Shown piece by piece: positions 25,401 to 39,000 of a DNA stretch of 64,000 bases. The notes beneath the pieces are model-generated. The model was given only the letters and a program-made list of their open reading frames with translations. It was not told where the DNA came from and searched no databases. The position numbers and the translations under genes were made by a program. Position 1 is the first letter of the stretch. Every line of letters starts with the position of its first letter. The DNA comes from Liriodendron chinense (Eukaryota > Streptophyta > Magnoliopsida > Magnoliales > Magnoliaceae): assembly GCA_003013855.2 (NCBI GenBank), contig ML058405.1:2415976-2479975 (forward strand), given 5' to 3'.

Positions 25401-28400
25401 GTCTCTCCGCTTAACAGACGCGGAGTGGGCTGGTGACGCGAACACCAACCAGCAAGCTGGTGTCAAAGCTCTATGGGTCCCACCATGATGTATTTGTTTA
25501 ATCCACGCTGTCCATCCGTTTTTCCATCTCATTTTAAGGCACGAAACCAAAAATGAGGCAGATGCAAAGATCAAGTGGACCACACCATAGGAAACAGTGG
25601 GGATTGAACATGCACCATTGGAAAATTTTTGTGGACCACAGAAGTTTTGGATCAAAGCTTATATTTTTTTTTTCCCATTCATCCATCTTTTTTAATCTTA
25701 TGTACAAGTTGGATGACAAGTAAACATCACTGTGGGCCCTAGAAAGGTTTCAACAGTGGACAACATTCTACTCACTGTTTCTTGTGATGTGGTTCACTTG
25801 AGATATTTTTCTATCTCACTTTTGGTCTCATACATTAAAATGATATGTAAAAATGGATGAACGGCGTGGATTAAAGAAATACATCATGATGGGACCCACA
25901 GTGTTCACGTCACCACCCAACCCGCGTCCCTACTAAACCAGAAGCGGATTGCGTAGTGAGTAACTCCGAACGCTAAGCGTGCGGAGTAAACTCTGTGGGG
26001 CCCACCGTAATTTACGTATTTTATCCACTCCGTCCATCCATCTTAACAGAAAATTTTAGGTATGGTGCGAAAAAATGAAGCACATCAAAATCTAAAGTGG
26101 ACCACACCACAGGAAAAGTGTGAATTGAATGTCTACCATTGAAAAATTCTCTGAGGACACAGAAGTTTTGGATCAAGCTGATATTTGTTTTTTTCCTTCA
26201 TCCATGATCATGTGATCTTATGAACAGGTTGGATGACAAATAAACATCACTGTGGGGCCTGGGAAGGTTTCAACGGTGGAAATCATTATTCCCACTGTTT
26301 CCCGTGGCATGGTCCACTTGAGATTTGGATATGCTTAAATTTTGGGTTCAACCCCTAAAATGAGATGGAAAAACATATGGACGGAATAGATAAAGCACAC
26401 ACATTCTAGGTGGGCCCAACAGAGTTTACTCCGCACGATAAGAGCATACGGAGCGCAATCCGATTCCTACGATAGCTAATCCGCGTCCCCACAAAAGCCT
26501 CGAGAAAGGGCTTTCTTTCGTATTTGCGTCGGACTCGCTGGAGAGAAAGAAGCCCTAAAAGTCAGGGATTCCCGCTCGTGAAAGAGGGATTTTTGCCTCA
26601 AATCCCTAAATCATTCCCAATCGAGAGCTTTTCTCCCTCGAATCCCTGATTTTTCGCCGAAATTGCGACATGGAGCTTTCAATGGAGAAGGAAAAGGGAG
26701 ATTTCTTACCTTTCGTGTACCGGCGCTGTCGATTGAGGTGTGCTTCCGTTCCGATCAACCAGGTATGAAAATTGGAGTTTTTTCTTCTTTTTTTCGACGA
26801 TATTTACGTATTTAGGCAATTTCAGCCCCGACAACTGCTGTCTTCCGATTTTTCTTCCGATTTTTACCTATTTACAGGCGATATTCCGATAAAATCGCCG
26901 AAATTTCGACGATATCTGGAAGAGTAACGAAAAAAGGGGGTTTCGGTGTCGCAACGGCAGCGACACCGATATTATCGGCGATATTCTCGACATTTCATCG
27001 ACAATGCAAACACTGCGCACAGTTGCCTTCTTCCTTCTACCAATTCTTATAGTCGTTCAGTTCGTCTTGCTGATGGAACTTCTACCCTTGTTCAATTTGT
27101 TAGCCCTGTTTCAGTTTCTCCTTCCCCTACCTTGTCTAACTTTTTGTACATTCCTAAGTTTAGTGAAAATTTGATATTTGCTAGTTGTCTTACTAGTGTA
27201 TTAAATTGCAATGTAACTTTCTTTTCATCTCATTGTGTTTTCCAGGACTTGAGTACGAAGATGACTATTGGTGTGGGGTATGAACGTGGTGGTCTCTACT
27301 TTCTGCAACAGGGGGAGATTTTTGCTGTTGGTGCTTCCATTTCATCTCATTCGTTTGTTTCTAAGTCATGCAGTCTAGAGTCAAATAAAGAGTTTGCTGC
27401 CATTTGGCATGCAAGACTGGGTCATGTGCCTGCTAGAACCTTACAATTTCTTGTTCCTCAATTTAATAAAATGAGTGACATATCCTTTAGATGTGAAACA
27501 TGTCAGTTGAGTAAACATTTTAGAAATTCATTTCCTATTGTTGAGCATCGTTCTGAAAAAAAAATGTTTACATTAATTCATTATGATATTTGGGGACCTA
27601 GTCCTGTTAAGTCTCTGGATGGTTTTTATTACTTTGTTACATTCATTGATGATTTCTCTCGTGTGACTTGGGTGTATTTAATGCGTCATCGTAATGAATT
27701 GTTTAACTTGTTTCGATCATTTCATCAAATGATCCAGACCTAGTATGATTGCACCATTCAGACCCTTCGTTCTGATAATGGTGGTGAGTATACCTCAAAT
27801 ACCTTTAAATCATATTTCCAAGAGCATGACATTCATCATTAGCTTTCTTGTGCCTATACTCCACAACAAAATGGGGTAGCAGAGCGCAAGAATCATCATC
27901 TCCTTGAGGTTACTCGCTCTCTTTTGATAGGAATGAAAGTTCCTAAGTCTTACTGGTTTGCAGCTTTGTTAACATATTGCTATTTGATTAACCGAATGCC
28001 TACTCGTGTCCTTAGGGAGATATTCCAATACGTACATTGAAACCTGCTTATTCAATATTTGTTGTTCCTCCTAAAGTGTTTGGCTGCATATGTTTTGTAC
28101 ATTCATTAGGCCCCTCCAGGGGCAAATACGCTAATCAGTCGGTTAAGTGTATCTTCGTTGGATATTCTCTCCAGCATAAGGGTTTTAGGTGTTGATCCAT
28201 TTACAAGAAAATACTTTGTGTCTATGGATGTGACTTTCTTTGAAGATCGCCCATTCTACTCTCCTCTGTCTGAGCGTGTTGATACTGTCGAGACAAATCA
28301 TTTTCTGCCCATGCCAGTTGTTGATACTTCTCCATTTGCACCTCCCTCAGCACCCAAGCGGCTTCTAACCTATGTTCGCCAACAGTCGAGACCACCACCC

Positions 28401-31400
28401 GGACCATCAATGCCTTCCTCATCAATAGCTCCTCTTCCTGTCTCAGTTATCTCTTCTCATCCTACCTCTATTAATAGTCCATCTCTTGTTGCTTCTCGCA
28501 CTCGTAGTCATCATCCCGCATTACATCCTATTTCTAACTTCCTCTCTTATGAGTATGTTTCGCCCTCTCTTATCATGCATTCTTGGTCGCCATTTCCTCT
28601 TCTACTATTCCTAAGTCAGTGCTTGAGGTTCTTGTAGTCCCTGCTTGGAAGCAAGCAATGGAGGCAGAAATGGCTGCTCTTCATAAAAATGACACTTGGG
28701 ATCTTGTCCCCTTACCTCCAAGTAAGAGCACAGTTGGACGCGAGTGGGTGTTCTCTATAATGTAACGAGCTGATGGATCTATTGAGCGCTAAAAAGCTCG
28801 TCTAGTGGCTAAAGGCTACACACAAATCTTGGGGTTGATTACAATGAAACGTTCTCTCATGTGGCAAAGTTGAACTCGATTTGCTTGATTATTTCCTTAA
28901 TAGCCAATCTTGATTGGCCTCTGTTCTAGACGGATGTTAAAAATGCCTTTCTCCATGGCGATCTGGCAAAAAAAGCTTATATGGATCTTCCCCTGGTTTT
29001 CAGCTTAAGGGGGAGACTGGGAATGTGCGTAAGTTGAAAAAGGCTCTTTATGGCCTTAAGCGAACTCCCAGAGCATGGTTTGCCAGATTTAGTGCTGTTA
29101 TTCTTTCCTTTAGCTTCAGAAGATGTAAGGCAGATCATACAATCTACATTCATACCCGATAAGAAGGCAGAACTATTCTACTTGTTTATGTAGATGGCAT
29201 TGTTGTGACTGGGGATGACTCGGAGTTTATTGATCAAGTTAAACACAAGTCGAGTAAGGAATTTGAGATCAAAGATTTGGGTTTATTGCGATATTTTCTA
29301 GGGATCGAGGTTACCCATTCATCTAAAGGCATCTTTATATCTCAGAAAAGTTATACCCTTGATCTGCTGAATGATACTGGAAAATTAGGTGCTCGTCCAA
29401 CTTCATCTCCTATGGATCAGAAGCACTTATTACATGCATCTGAAGGTGAGAGTTCGACAGATCTGGGCATGATTCAGAGATTGGTTGGGAAATTGATTTA
29501 CTTGACAATTACAAGACCTGATATTGCTCAAGCTGTTAGTATTGTCAATCGATTCATGTGGCAAAGTTGAACTCGCCAAGGTTTCCTCATCTAGATGCTG
29601 TACATCGTATATTGAAACATTTGAAGTTATGCCCAGGACATGGTATTCTTTATATGAATCATGGACATGTTAATATTGCTGACTATTATAATGAACAAAA
29701 AATCTACTTCTAGCTATTGCACATTTGTTGGTGGTAACTTGGTTACATGGAGAGGTAAAAAACAAGCAGTTGTGTCTCGATCCAGTACAGAAACAGAGTA
29801 TAGGGCTATGGCTCATGGGGCGTGTGAACTCTTGTGGTTGAGATCTATTATGATGGAGCCAGTGTTCGCATTGTCGCCAAAATGTTGATATTATCGCCAA
29901 TATTATCGGTGTCGCCAGAGTTGCGACACCGAAACTCCAGTATTTCGTTTCTCTTCCTATTATCGTCGATTTTTTGGCAACATTATCGATTTTTCGCGAC
30001 AAAATCAGTTGTCGGAGAGAAATCGCTGTACCTACCTACCTTAGCACGGGATAATTGTAGCCACCAACCCCTTTTTGGCAAAAAAAGTGCCGATATTAGG
30101 GGGACAGCGTAAATACCCAAAATACTCGGAAAAAAAGGGGGAAAGGGGGGGAAACGATTGGATTTTTGGTACCTGTAGTCTGTAGAAGATGATCGTTGAT
30201 CGGAAGTACCAGTGGGCCAATTGTAGAAGAGGATCGTTGATCAGAAGTAGCAGTGGGCCAATTGATCACCGTAAGTGTGAAAAAATCTCCACTTTCCTTT
30301 TTTTTTTTTTCCAATAGATAGAAAATTTCAGAATTTTGGTGACAGATCTACGAAAGAAAAGGGATTTTTTGCAAAAAATTTGAGGGATTCTAGGGATTTT
30401 GAGGGTTCCCTCCCGGAACCCTCTTCTCTGTCAAGAAACGGCTTCGCGAAGCCTTCTACAGAAATCGGATTTCGTTTTGAGTTACTCCGTACGCTTTTAT
30501 CGTACCGAGTAAACTCCGTTGGGCCCACCGTAAATATATGTGGTTTATCCACACCGTCCATCCTTTTTTCTAGCTCATTTTAGGGGTCGAGCCCAAAATT
30601 GAAGCATATCCAAAGCTCAAGTAGACCCCACCTCAGGAAACAGTGGGAATAATGATTTCCACCGTTGAAACCTTCCTAGGGACCACAGTAATGTTTATTT
30701 TTCATCTGAACATTTTCATAAGATCACAAAACATGGATGAACAGAAAACACAAATATCAGCTTGATCCAAAACTTCTGTGGCCCACAATTATTATTCAAC
30801 GGTATACATTCAATTCACACTGTATATTGTGGTGTGGTCCACTTCAGCTTTGGATATTCTTCATTTTTTGCATCAAGCCCTACAATTATATGGTAAAATG
30901 GATGGGCAGAGTGGATGAAATGTATAAATCATGGTGGCCCCACAGAGTTTACTCAGTACTGCTCACTTAGCACGCAATCCACTTCCGTTTTTATGGAACG
31001 TCATGTGCGCGATCCATTGCATGTGGACGTCACCAAGTTCCGTGGACCCCACCATGATATATGTGTAATATCCACACGGTTCATCCATTTTGAGAGATCA
31101 TTCGAACTCATATGCCCAAAAACGAGCGCTCGAGTGGACCACACCATAGAAAGCAGGGGACAATGATTCCTACCGTTGAAACCTTCCTAGGGCCCACAGT
31201 GACGTTTATATGACATCCACACTGTCCATCCATTTTGAAAGCTCGTTTTAGGACATGATCCAAAACTTTTGTGGCCCATTATAAAACACATACATTATTG
31301 TGGGGCCCACATAGCACCGTCCAGTAGCTATTGTATACTGACAGTGTCAGTATGCAGTCCACGTCTGAGAGGAGGGAGCGGAGTAGGTAAGACCCCAGCC

Positions 31401-33002
31401 TCACCCCCAAGACAGTGCTGTGCTTACCGCGGGGCCCACCTTGATGTATGTATTATGTATCCACGCCATTCATCTGTTTTTTCAAATCATTTTAGTGCAT
31501 TATCCCAAAAAAATTAAGCAGATCCAATTATCAGGTGGACCATACCACGGGAAACAGTGGTCATTCAACATACTAAGATTAAAAACTTCTTAGGTCACGC
31601 CTCAATGCTTCCGCAGTACTTATTTACCATCCAATCTGTTGATAATGTCACATAAGCTTGGATGAAGTAAAAAACAAATATCAACTTGATCCTAAACTTC
31701 CATGGCCCATTAATGGCCAACCGCCATTTTTTCTTATGGTATGGTCCACATGATAACTGGATCTATTTCATTTTTGGGATAATGTCCTAAAATGATATGG
31801 AAAATTACGGCTGGACCGCGTGGATACATAATACATGCATCAAGGTGGGCCCCACGGTAAGGGTTGCACCGTCTTGGGTGAGACCGGGGCCTCACCTATT
31901 CCTAAGATTGGATGGGACCCAGATCACGATTTGGACTAGACAGGTTGTGTGCTCGTAGATGATGGTCCAAATTATGGCTGATTCAACAATCCTAGTCATC
32001 CAAATTCATAGATTGAAATGGGACGGCTGATATTTTGTTTTAACCATCCATTTGATGATCCACCAATTAGATTGTTATCACCGTTCAATATGATTTCCTG
32101 TGCTCCATCCCCATAACCCCCACAATTTGATGGCTTGGATTGGCATGCACGGATGCACCACAAGTGGTGGATGGTACATCATTAGTGGGAACAGTACTGT
32201 TAACAAATTGGGCAATAACACTTCGAGCCACTTCGTCACTCCATGTGAGGATGAAATATGGCAAAAAAGTATGCTTTTCGAATTCATTTAATTTTATGCC
32301 TTAATTATTATATGGTGGCTGCATTTGTATTATATAAACTCATTTTCGTAGCTATTGGAGTGATTTCTTATGAAACGCATGCTTTTTTGGGCTCCATTGA
32401 ATGAAAACTTATTATTTAATGTATTCTTTTTGCACTTTTTTTATTTCTAAATATGAAAATATGTGTATTTAGGCATTTCCTGAAGTTTTACTGAAAAATT
32501 CCACAGTTTTCATCATATTTCCTCCTTTTTCCCCACATTTCCGGTTATCGGCGATATTATCAGCGATAACGATATTATATCTTTATCTCCGGCCAGCGAA
32601 ACTTGTAACGATACCGACAATGCGAACACTGGATGGAGCTAGGATTTCCTATCACCTCAACTATTCTTCTTTATTGTGACAATCAGGTTGCTATCCAGAT
32701 TGCATTTGACTCGGTCTTCCATGAGCGAACTAAACACATTGAGGCTGATATACATTTTATTTGAGAGAAGATATCTTCTAAGTTATTAACTACTACATTT
32801 GTCAAATCAACAGAACAACTGGCAAACATATTTACAAAGTCTCTCAGTTCTACCATGTTGCAAGAAATTTACGGCAAGTTGGGTATGACGGACATTCATA
32901 CACCAACTTGAGGATTTTTTCTTCTTATTCTGTAAATAGAGTATTTGTGGATTTATTTACAAATATTGTATATGTGGACTGTTATGATGTAATAAGGTGC
33001 AA

Positions 33003-33043
<41 letters not shown>

Positions 33044-36000
33044 AATAAGATTCTAGAGAGAATGGACATTTTTTCTCTCTCTGTCTCCAAACCTTCTTTC
33101 TCGCTCGTTCTTTCCCAACTTCTCTTGCATTCTTCTCCTTGGTTTTTCATAATCTTCAAACACCGCATAGAATGCAAACTAGAACACGAACGCAGCTAGC
33201 AACATACGGAGGAACCTCTCAATCTCCTTGGGCACCTGTGTATCGTCAACTCCAGAATGCATGTGAAAATCAACGGAACGGCCGGTGGGTGATTCTGGTT
33301 CTGGTTCTATCTCCGCTTGATCCCAGTTTCAATTCCCCTTTCTTCAGGAGGTGAGGTTCAGGTCGGAGGGACGGGGCGGAGCGCTCCGTTGTTCACCGCT
33401 AGTTTCTAGTACAAGTCTATCAGAAGTGGTTTCGGTTTTGTGTTAGTATGGTCCAGATCGTCGGAGCCCGGAGCCAGGTGATACCGCGATTGATTGAGCG
33501 GGGTGGGGAGGTGCGAGCTTCCACTCGAAACCCTTTCGGTCACTCGCATTAGGGCATTCCGATCGCTTCTCGTACTACTCCCTCGCCCCTGACTGGAAAG
33601 GAGTCCATGCACCAAGACTATCCATGCAGGATCCCCCGCATCTCTTGGAGTCGACACTCCCGATCTGCCATAGGTGCTCACCAATGGAATGGGTCTCTGT
33701 GCAAGTAATCTAGGGGCGTCTGTGCACCATGGTAGAGATTGACACATTCTCCAATTTCTGCCTCCCATGCAGCACAGGCGTCATTGAATGTGGTGTAGGA
33801 CCGGTAGTTGTTACCTGAATACCCGATCACTTGCTTTTAACATTCTTCCCAACGGTGGAAGATTCATGTCTTCCAGCCTACGAAAACAACTTAGAACTTG
33901 CCCATAAAGGTAGCTGTGCAAATAAAAGGAGTCTGTTAGTATGTGTACATACCTCACTCTAATCAAGCCTGTCGTAAATGAACTTAAACATGGTATAGTT
34001 GAAACATATCAAAGAGTACTTATGGACTGATAGAATGTCATATGCAATTTGATATACAATACTGTAAATGGTACGTACCAATGAGGTTGTGACACAACAA
34101 GAAGTACTTGTTAAACATTACATACATTTCATACAGACAGATGGAATATGCTATTATTTACTTCAACACGAACAGGATGAAAATGGAAATATACGTGCAT
34201 CCAACAAAATAGGATGTCGATTTGTAACTACCCAAGTATGAAGAAGTTGCCCATGTACAAACATTCATGAAAGCTTCCCCACCAACACTCTTCAGGATAG
34301 AGAGTGCCAAACCCACCTGTATATGTTCCACACGCGGATGTGCGTATAACCCACAGCCTGTCCAAAAAATTAAAAGTGCATAGGTAATAGTACCAGTCCA
34401 AAAAATTTAATAAAATATTAGTAGACAGATTATCATCTGTCTTCAGTTTGTCCAAAAGGGACAAACGTCACAGAAGTCGGGCAAATTCACACAGTAGACA
34501 CTACGTGTGACTGCAGCAGCCAGGGAATCCATGTAAATCTCCTATTTGGTGCCATGGTAAGGAAATTTAAAGCCGATGACTCCTCTCTTGACAGTATGGA
34601 TCCGGCAGTCACCACATCTTTTACTAAGCCTTGAATTTCATCCAATAACACATTAACCCTTCCCCATATGTGTCAGTTCCTTACCATGTGCCACAACTGT
34701 TGCCAGGCGATCGATAGCTGCTGTCATCCCGTCAATTGAGATTCCTAGGACATCAGAAGTGGACCCAACTTTTGCCTTCTTCCTGGATGACACCGTAGAG
34801 CCCATATTCAGCGATGGAGGTGTCTTGCGGGCAGTCATCCTCAAATTCTCTATTCCAGGAGTCCTAACATCATATGAGAAGCGAATTCCTGGTTCCCTGT
34901 CTCATTCATCATCTGTATCTAAACGCACCGTCTCCTCAAAATCCCTTGGGAAAGTATACAAATTGTCCACCCTGTCTCTCACAACTCACTCCAGAGACAA
35001 GTTTGAGTATCTGGTAACTGACTTGCACCTAGTGGCCTATTCGAGGCCTATAATAATAGCTAGATCATCGAATCCAGGTATCGACTTTCCTCGTATTTTT
35101 TCAGCATCCTTGTGGGACTGCAATTGCATAAAAGGGTTTGTTAGATTTATACACATGTTGCCTAGTAGACCTACAAAGCACAAAATAGGGAAGATTGCGA
35201 CGTTTGCCTTCACGTATTTGTTCCACACATCATCTGGTGTGACGACTATCTTTAGATCCGCATCCCACCCAAAGTCGGATGCATTCAGCGTGTCCTTCAA
35301 GATGTTGTAGTGTTTTTTTCAGCATGCGTATGTGATTTTGGACATTATCTTTGTTCACAAAATTCCAAGAGATTTCTCCATTTGACACATAACCATGTTG
35401 TATGCATCCGGGCGAAAACTGTTGTCCGCCTTCTTCCCCAACCCAACTTGCTCCAGTAGGGTGTCAATCAGAACACTGTCCATTGCGGTCGTCCCATAAA
35501 TCTTGCCTTTAGATGTACTGCATTCGGATGACGCATTCGGATTGAACCTACGCGGAGAGTGTCGGGTGGGTTCCACTGGGTACTTGCATTTGCCTTTCTT
35601 CGGAGTTAAATGTCCATTTTTTTTTCTGGCATATTAATTTTTAACCTGTGGAAAAATATCTTAGGAGTATATTTACATCCACCTACAAATGATATAGCAT
35701 TCATGACACTGATTTATAAGCACACACAGTAGGAAACGAATAAGGTTGTTGTGTAGAGGAATCTACGGTTGCGCTAACCAGCATGTAGTATGTAGTATAA
35801 GAACATATTACAAATGTAATCTTCAAATTTTGAAAAAAAAAAGTAGTTCATGATAGGCCATCTGTAACGCCCCGAAATTTCAACTCTCGTGGACAACACG
35901 ATGGGCGAGTTTCTAGGTGTTAACGAGAATGTGTTAGGGATATATTTTCACACATTCATCTTTATTTCCACATTCATGGCATTCACAGCATAATGACGGA

Positions 36001-39000
36001 ATTCAAGGTTCTTATTCGACATTTTTCTACTCTACGTTATTAACATAATGTCCTTAAATCATACAAAATACATGATATTCCACTTTCCGTCTCCATGGGA
36101 GACTTAATTCGATTTACATGAAAATAAACCTATTCTATGAAAATAATAAACATAATTCATCTCTAAGCTGATACGGCTTCGTCTTCTGTCATTGACTGTC
36201 ATGAAACTTCACATTCCTTTTTTTCCTGCAATCTGGCTCATCAATTGGATCATCACCTGCACAATCTGGTGGTGTTTTATAACACCTCCCAGGAGGGAGT
36301 GAGTTACTCGCGATCAACTCAGTGAGGGTTACCTCCAAGGTTAGCACAATAATATCCAAACATAATAATCATACCCAATCAAAACATCGATGGAAAATCT
36401 TAATTAATTCAATGCATGATATGCATGCTCTGATTAAGGCACCCTGACTAAATGAGGCGGGACCAATTCCACTCTTCTCACTAGCCACTAGTCACCAGAG
36501 GTTCTAGCTAGGACGAAACCAATTCCACTCTTCCCACTCTCTAAAACCCAACTAGTGAAACGGGCCTCATGCATACTTTCACTAGATAGCGAGAGAGAAA
36601 CGGCCTTATGCACACTTTCTCTAATACCCGAGGGGCTGACCTACCAAGTCGGGTCCAGTGAATGCATGATTAGTTTCACCTTTAATTAAGTAGTTTAACA
36701 TCCAACTAATTCAATGATGTTAACGACTAATGATCACTCCTTACTCCAATCAGCTCAAGGAAGGTCAAGGTCACTATGGGGGGCTCGTCACCCAGCATGG
36801 GCCGACAGCTCAGGCTTAGTGTCCTATACCACCAACCCTAGCTCGTGAAACTTTTCACTTTCATCACCTCCATTCTTCAATGGAACCATCATAGGTAACG
36901 TATCAAACAAGGATCCCTTGGCATGTATCCAGCAATGCACATGCTAGTGTCAAATTCAACATCATGGCATATACAACCAACAACACATACATGGTAATGC
37001 CAACACTAAATATTCAACGTTAAGGCATGTTCATTCAACAATACACATGGTAATGCGGACTGTTACTACAGAACAATAATGCATATTCATCTAAAAATAC
37101 TCATATGGTAATGCCAACATAATAAGGCCTCGTACGGGCTTCATCTCTTTACATCAAACGGTTACATCAGTATGGGGTTAAGGGATGTTCATTAACGTAA
37201 CATCCATATACAATATCTCACATTAATCATCATGAGCATGTAACAACATAAATTAAGCATAGTCTTCACATAATCTTGTACATTGTCACAATTCCTTTTC
37301 CAACCACTTAAGCATAGTTCATACATCAAAATTCACCGTACACAACAAAGAATACCATACAAATCATAATTACATGGAGAGATTTCAACAAGCACGGTTT
37401 TACGAATTCACCCAACAAAACCCTAGTTTTCTAAACAGGAAATCAACGTAAAATTCGATATTATTGTAACTAGGCTTAAAGGAAATCCTCACCTCTTGAG
37501 ATTTGGTGGTTTGAGATGCTGTAGGAGACGGGAACGTTGCTGGAGCGTCAGACTAAAGGCAGTAAGCGACTCTCTCTCTCTCTCTCTCTTCGTCTTCCTC
37601 TTTCTCTTTCCTTCTCTTCGCTTCTCTCTCTCTCAAAATCGTGAATGGAGGTCCCCTTTGCTGGAAGAGGGTTTATATAGAGGAGAGGGGTCGGATTTTA
37701 GGGTTAGGAGAGATGACACGCGGTTGCATGTGCGTGGGATGCGATAAGAAGGTGATTTAAAGGGAGATTTCGGGCCGGATTTGGAAAGCACACATACGAT
37801 GGATGGATGAGAGGTTTCGTACGTGGGTTATGATGTGTAAGGGCTACAAAATGGACGTGATAGATTCTGAAGTGGGGCCCACACACGGACGAACGGTTCC
37901 GGTGAAAAATAAGGAAAAAGAGAGAATGAGAATGGCAACTTTTGAACGGATAGTTTATCTGACAATCAGACACCTAGGATAGGTTTGGATGGTTCCAAAT
38001 AGGCAATTAGGGTCCACAAATCGAAGCTCCACAGGTGTTTGATAGGTGGTTTGTGCGGTGGGAGGATTTGGAAAAGGATCCTTCTACAAGATGTAAATCT
38101 CCATTTTCAACACAAAAGGAGACGTTGGCTATCAAGGTGGGATACTCTGGAGTCTATAGGTGGAGTCCTAGCTACCCATGCGTAGTGGTTTGGTTGGATT
38201 AGGAGTCCTTGTAAAACAAGGTTGGATGGAGGGTTTGGATCTTTTGAGGTACTAAACAAAATTTGAAACTGATCTATGAGAGTAGGGTTACGACGGTCTT
38301 AGAGAGATTGGACGGTTCAGATCATCGAAGAGGGGCCCACCAGATGGACAGTGTGGAGGACAGCAGGGGCAACAGTGGTAGCATGAGCGGACGAGCCGTT
38401 CGGCTCGCGTGAAACATCGTCAAACGCGGTTTGACTGCGTGGCTGACTGTGTGCACCACATACGCAGGGTCCCACCTTGATACTTATATGAAATCCACTT
38501 CGACCAGTAGGTGGGCCTCCAACTTTTAGGTGTTGGTACTAAAATTGGGATAGATCCGAGATCAGGTGGACCATCTACCGTCCATATTCTGATTAGGGCA
38601 TTTGTAGGATGATCGGAGGGCTGAAATTCGATGAGTATGGCTAAAATGTGCCCAAAAGATGATATATGAAGTTTTGCATAAAAATGTTCTTGAGAAACTA
38701 TAATACTTAAAAATGCGGTTTAACTTATGTTTAACTAATGGCATTTTCGCAATTATCTGAAAACTGCGTGATTTTCAAAATCTGGTCTTTCTACGACGTT
38801 CATAGGATTATTCTAAGCAACTTTTGTAAAGGATCCCCTATCAAATCTCCTACGGATGGTCTGTTGTTTTCAAAATAATGTAAATGCTCGATATTTAAAT
38901 AAAAGAAAATCAAAATAAAATTTTAAAATTTTCAAATAAATCTCGAAAATTCGGGGCGTTTCACCATCACTATGATGGTTGTCCTGCCACATTCGCTCTG

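Larger units (their letters stand above)
24176..27015 (+). mobile_element. hAT-like non-autonomous transposon A, TSD CGCACAGT
   Basis: Terminal inverted repeats are CAGTGTTCGCATTGTCG (left) and CAGTGTTTGCATTGTCG (right, reverse-complemented), 16 of 17 identical. The 8-bp duplication CGCACAGT is exact (24168-24175 and 27016-27023). An 8-bp duplication with CAGTG termini points to the hAT superfamily; a Mutator-like element is the alternative. The subterminal zones are rich in gataatatcg words. No transposase frame is visible. Several GTGGGGCCCACC-family repeats fill 24540-26470. Length 2840 bp. Confidence 0.82.
29860..32631 (-). mobile_element. hAT-like non-autonomous transposon B, TSD GATGGAGC
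   Basis: Both termini are CAGTGTTCGCATTGTCG in inverted orientation, 17 of 17. The 8-bp duplication GATGGAGC is exact (29852-29859 and 32632-32639). Its right 250 bases are the reverse complement of the left 250 bases of element A (for example the ctggccggagataaag word), so A and B are the same family in opposite orientation. Three or four GTGGGGCCCACC-family repeats fill its interior. No transposase. Length 2772 bp. Confidence 0.83.
23058..33165 (+). mobile_element. Degenerate Ty1/Copia retrotransposon, 5' LTR missing
   Basis: Domain order gag, protease, integrase, reverse transcriptase, RNase H fits Ty1/Copia. Two DNA transposons (24176-27015 and 29860-32631) interrupt it. When these and one copy of each 8-bp duplication are mentally removed, the protein reading resumes in frame at both sites, so they entered an element that was still recognisable. 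The element carries several stops and frameshifts. The 3' end is an LTR-like block from about 32912. The 5' LTR and primer site were not found; a tandem duplication of other sequence lies there. It is in the same orientation as the host gene, inside intron 3. Confidence 0.82.
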
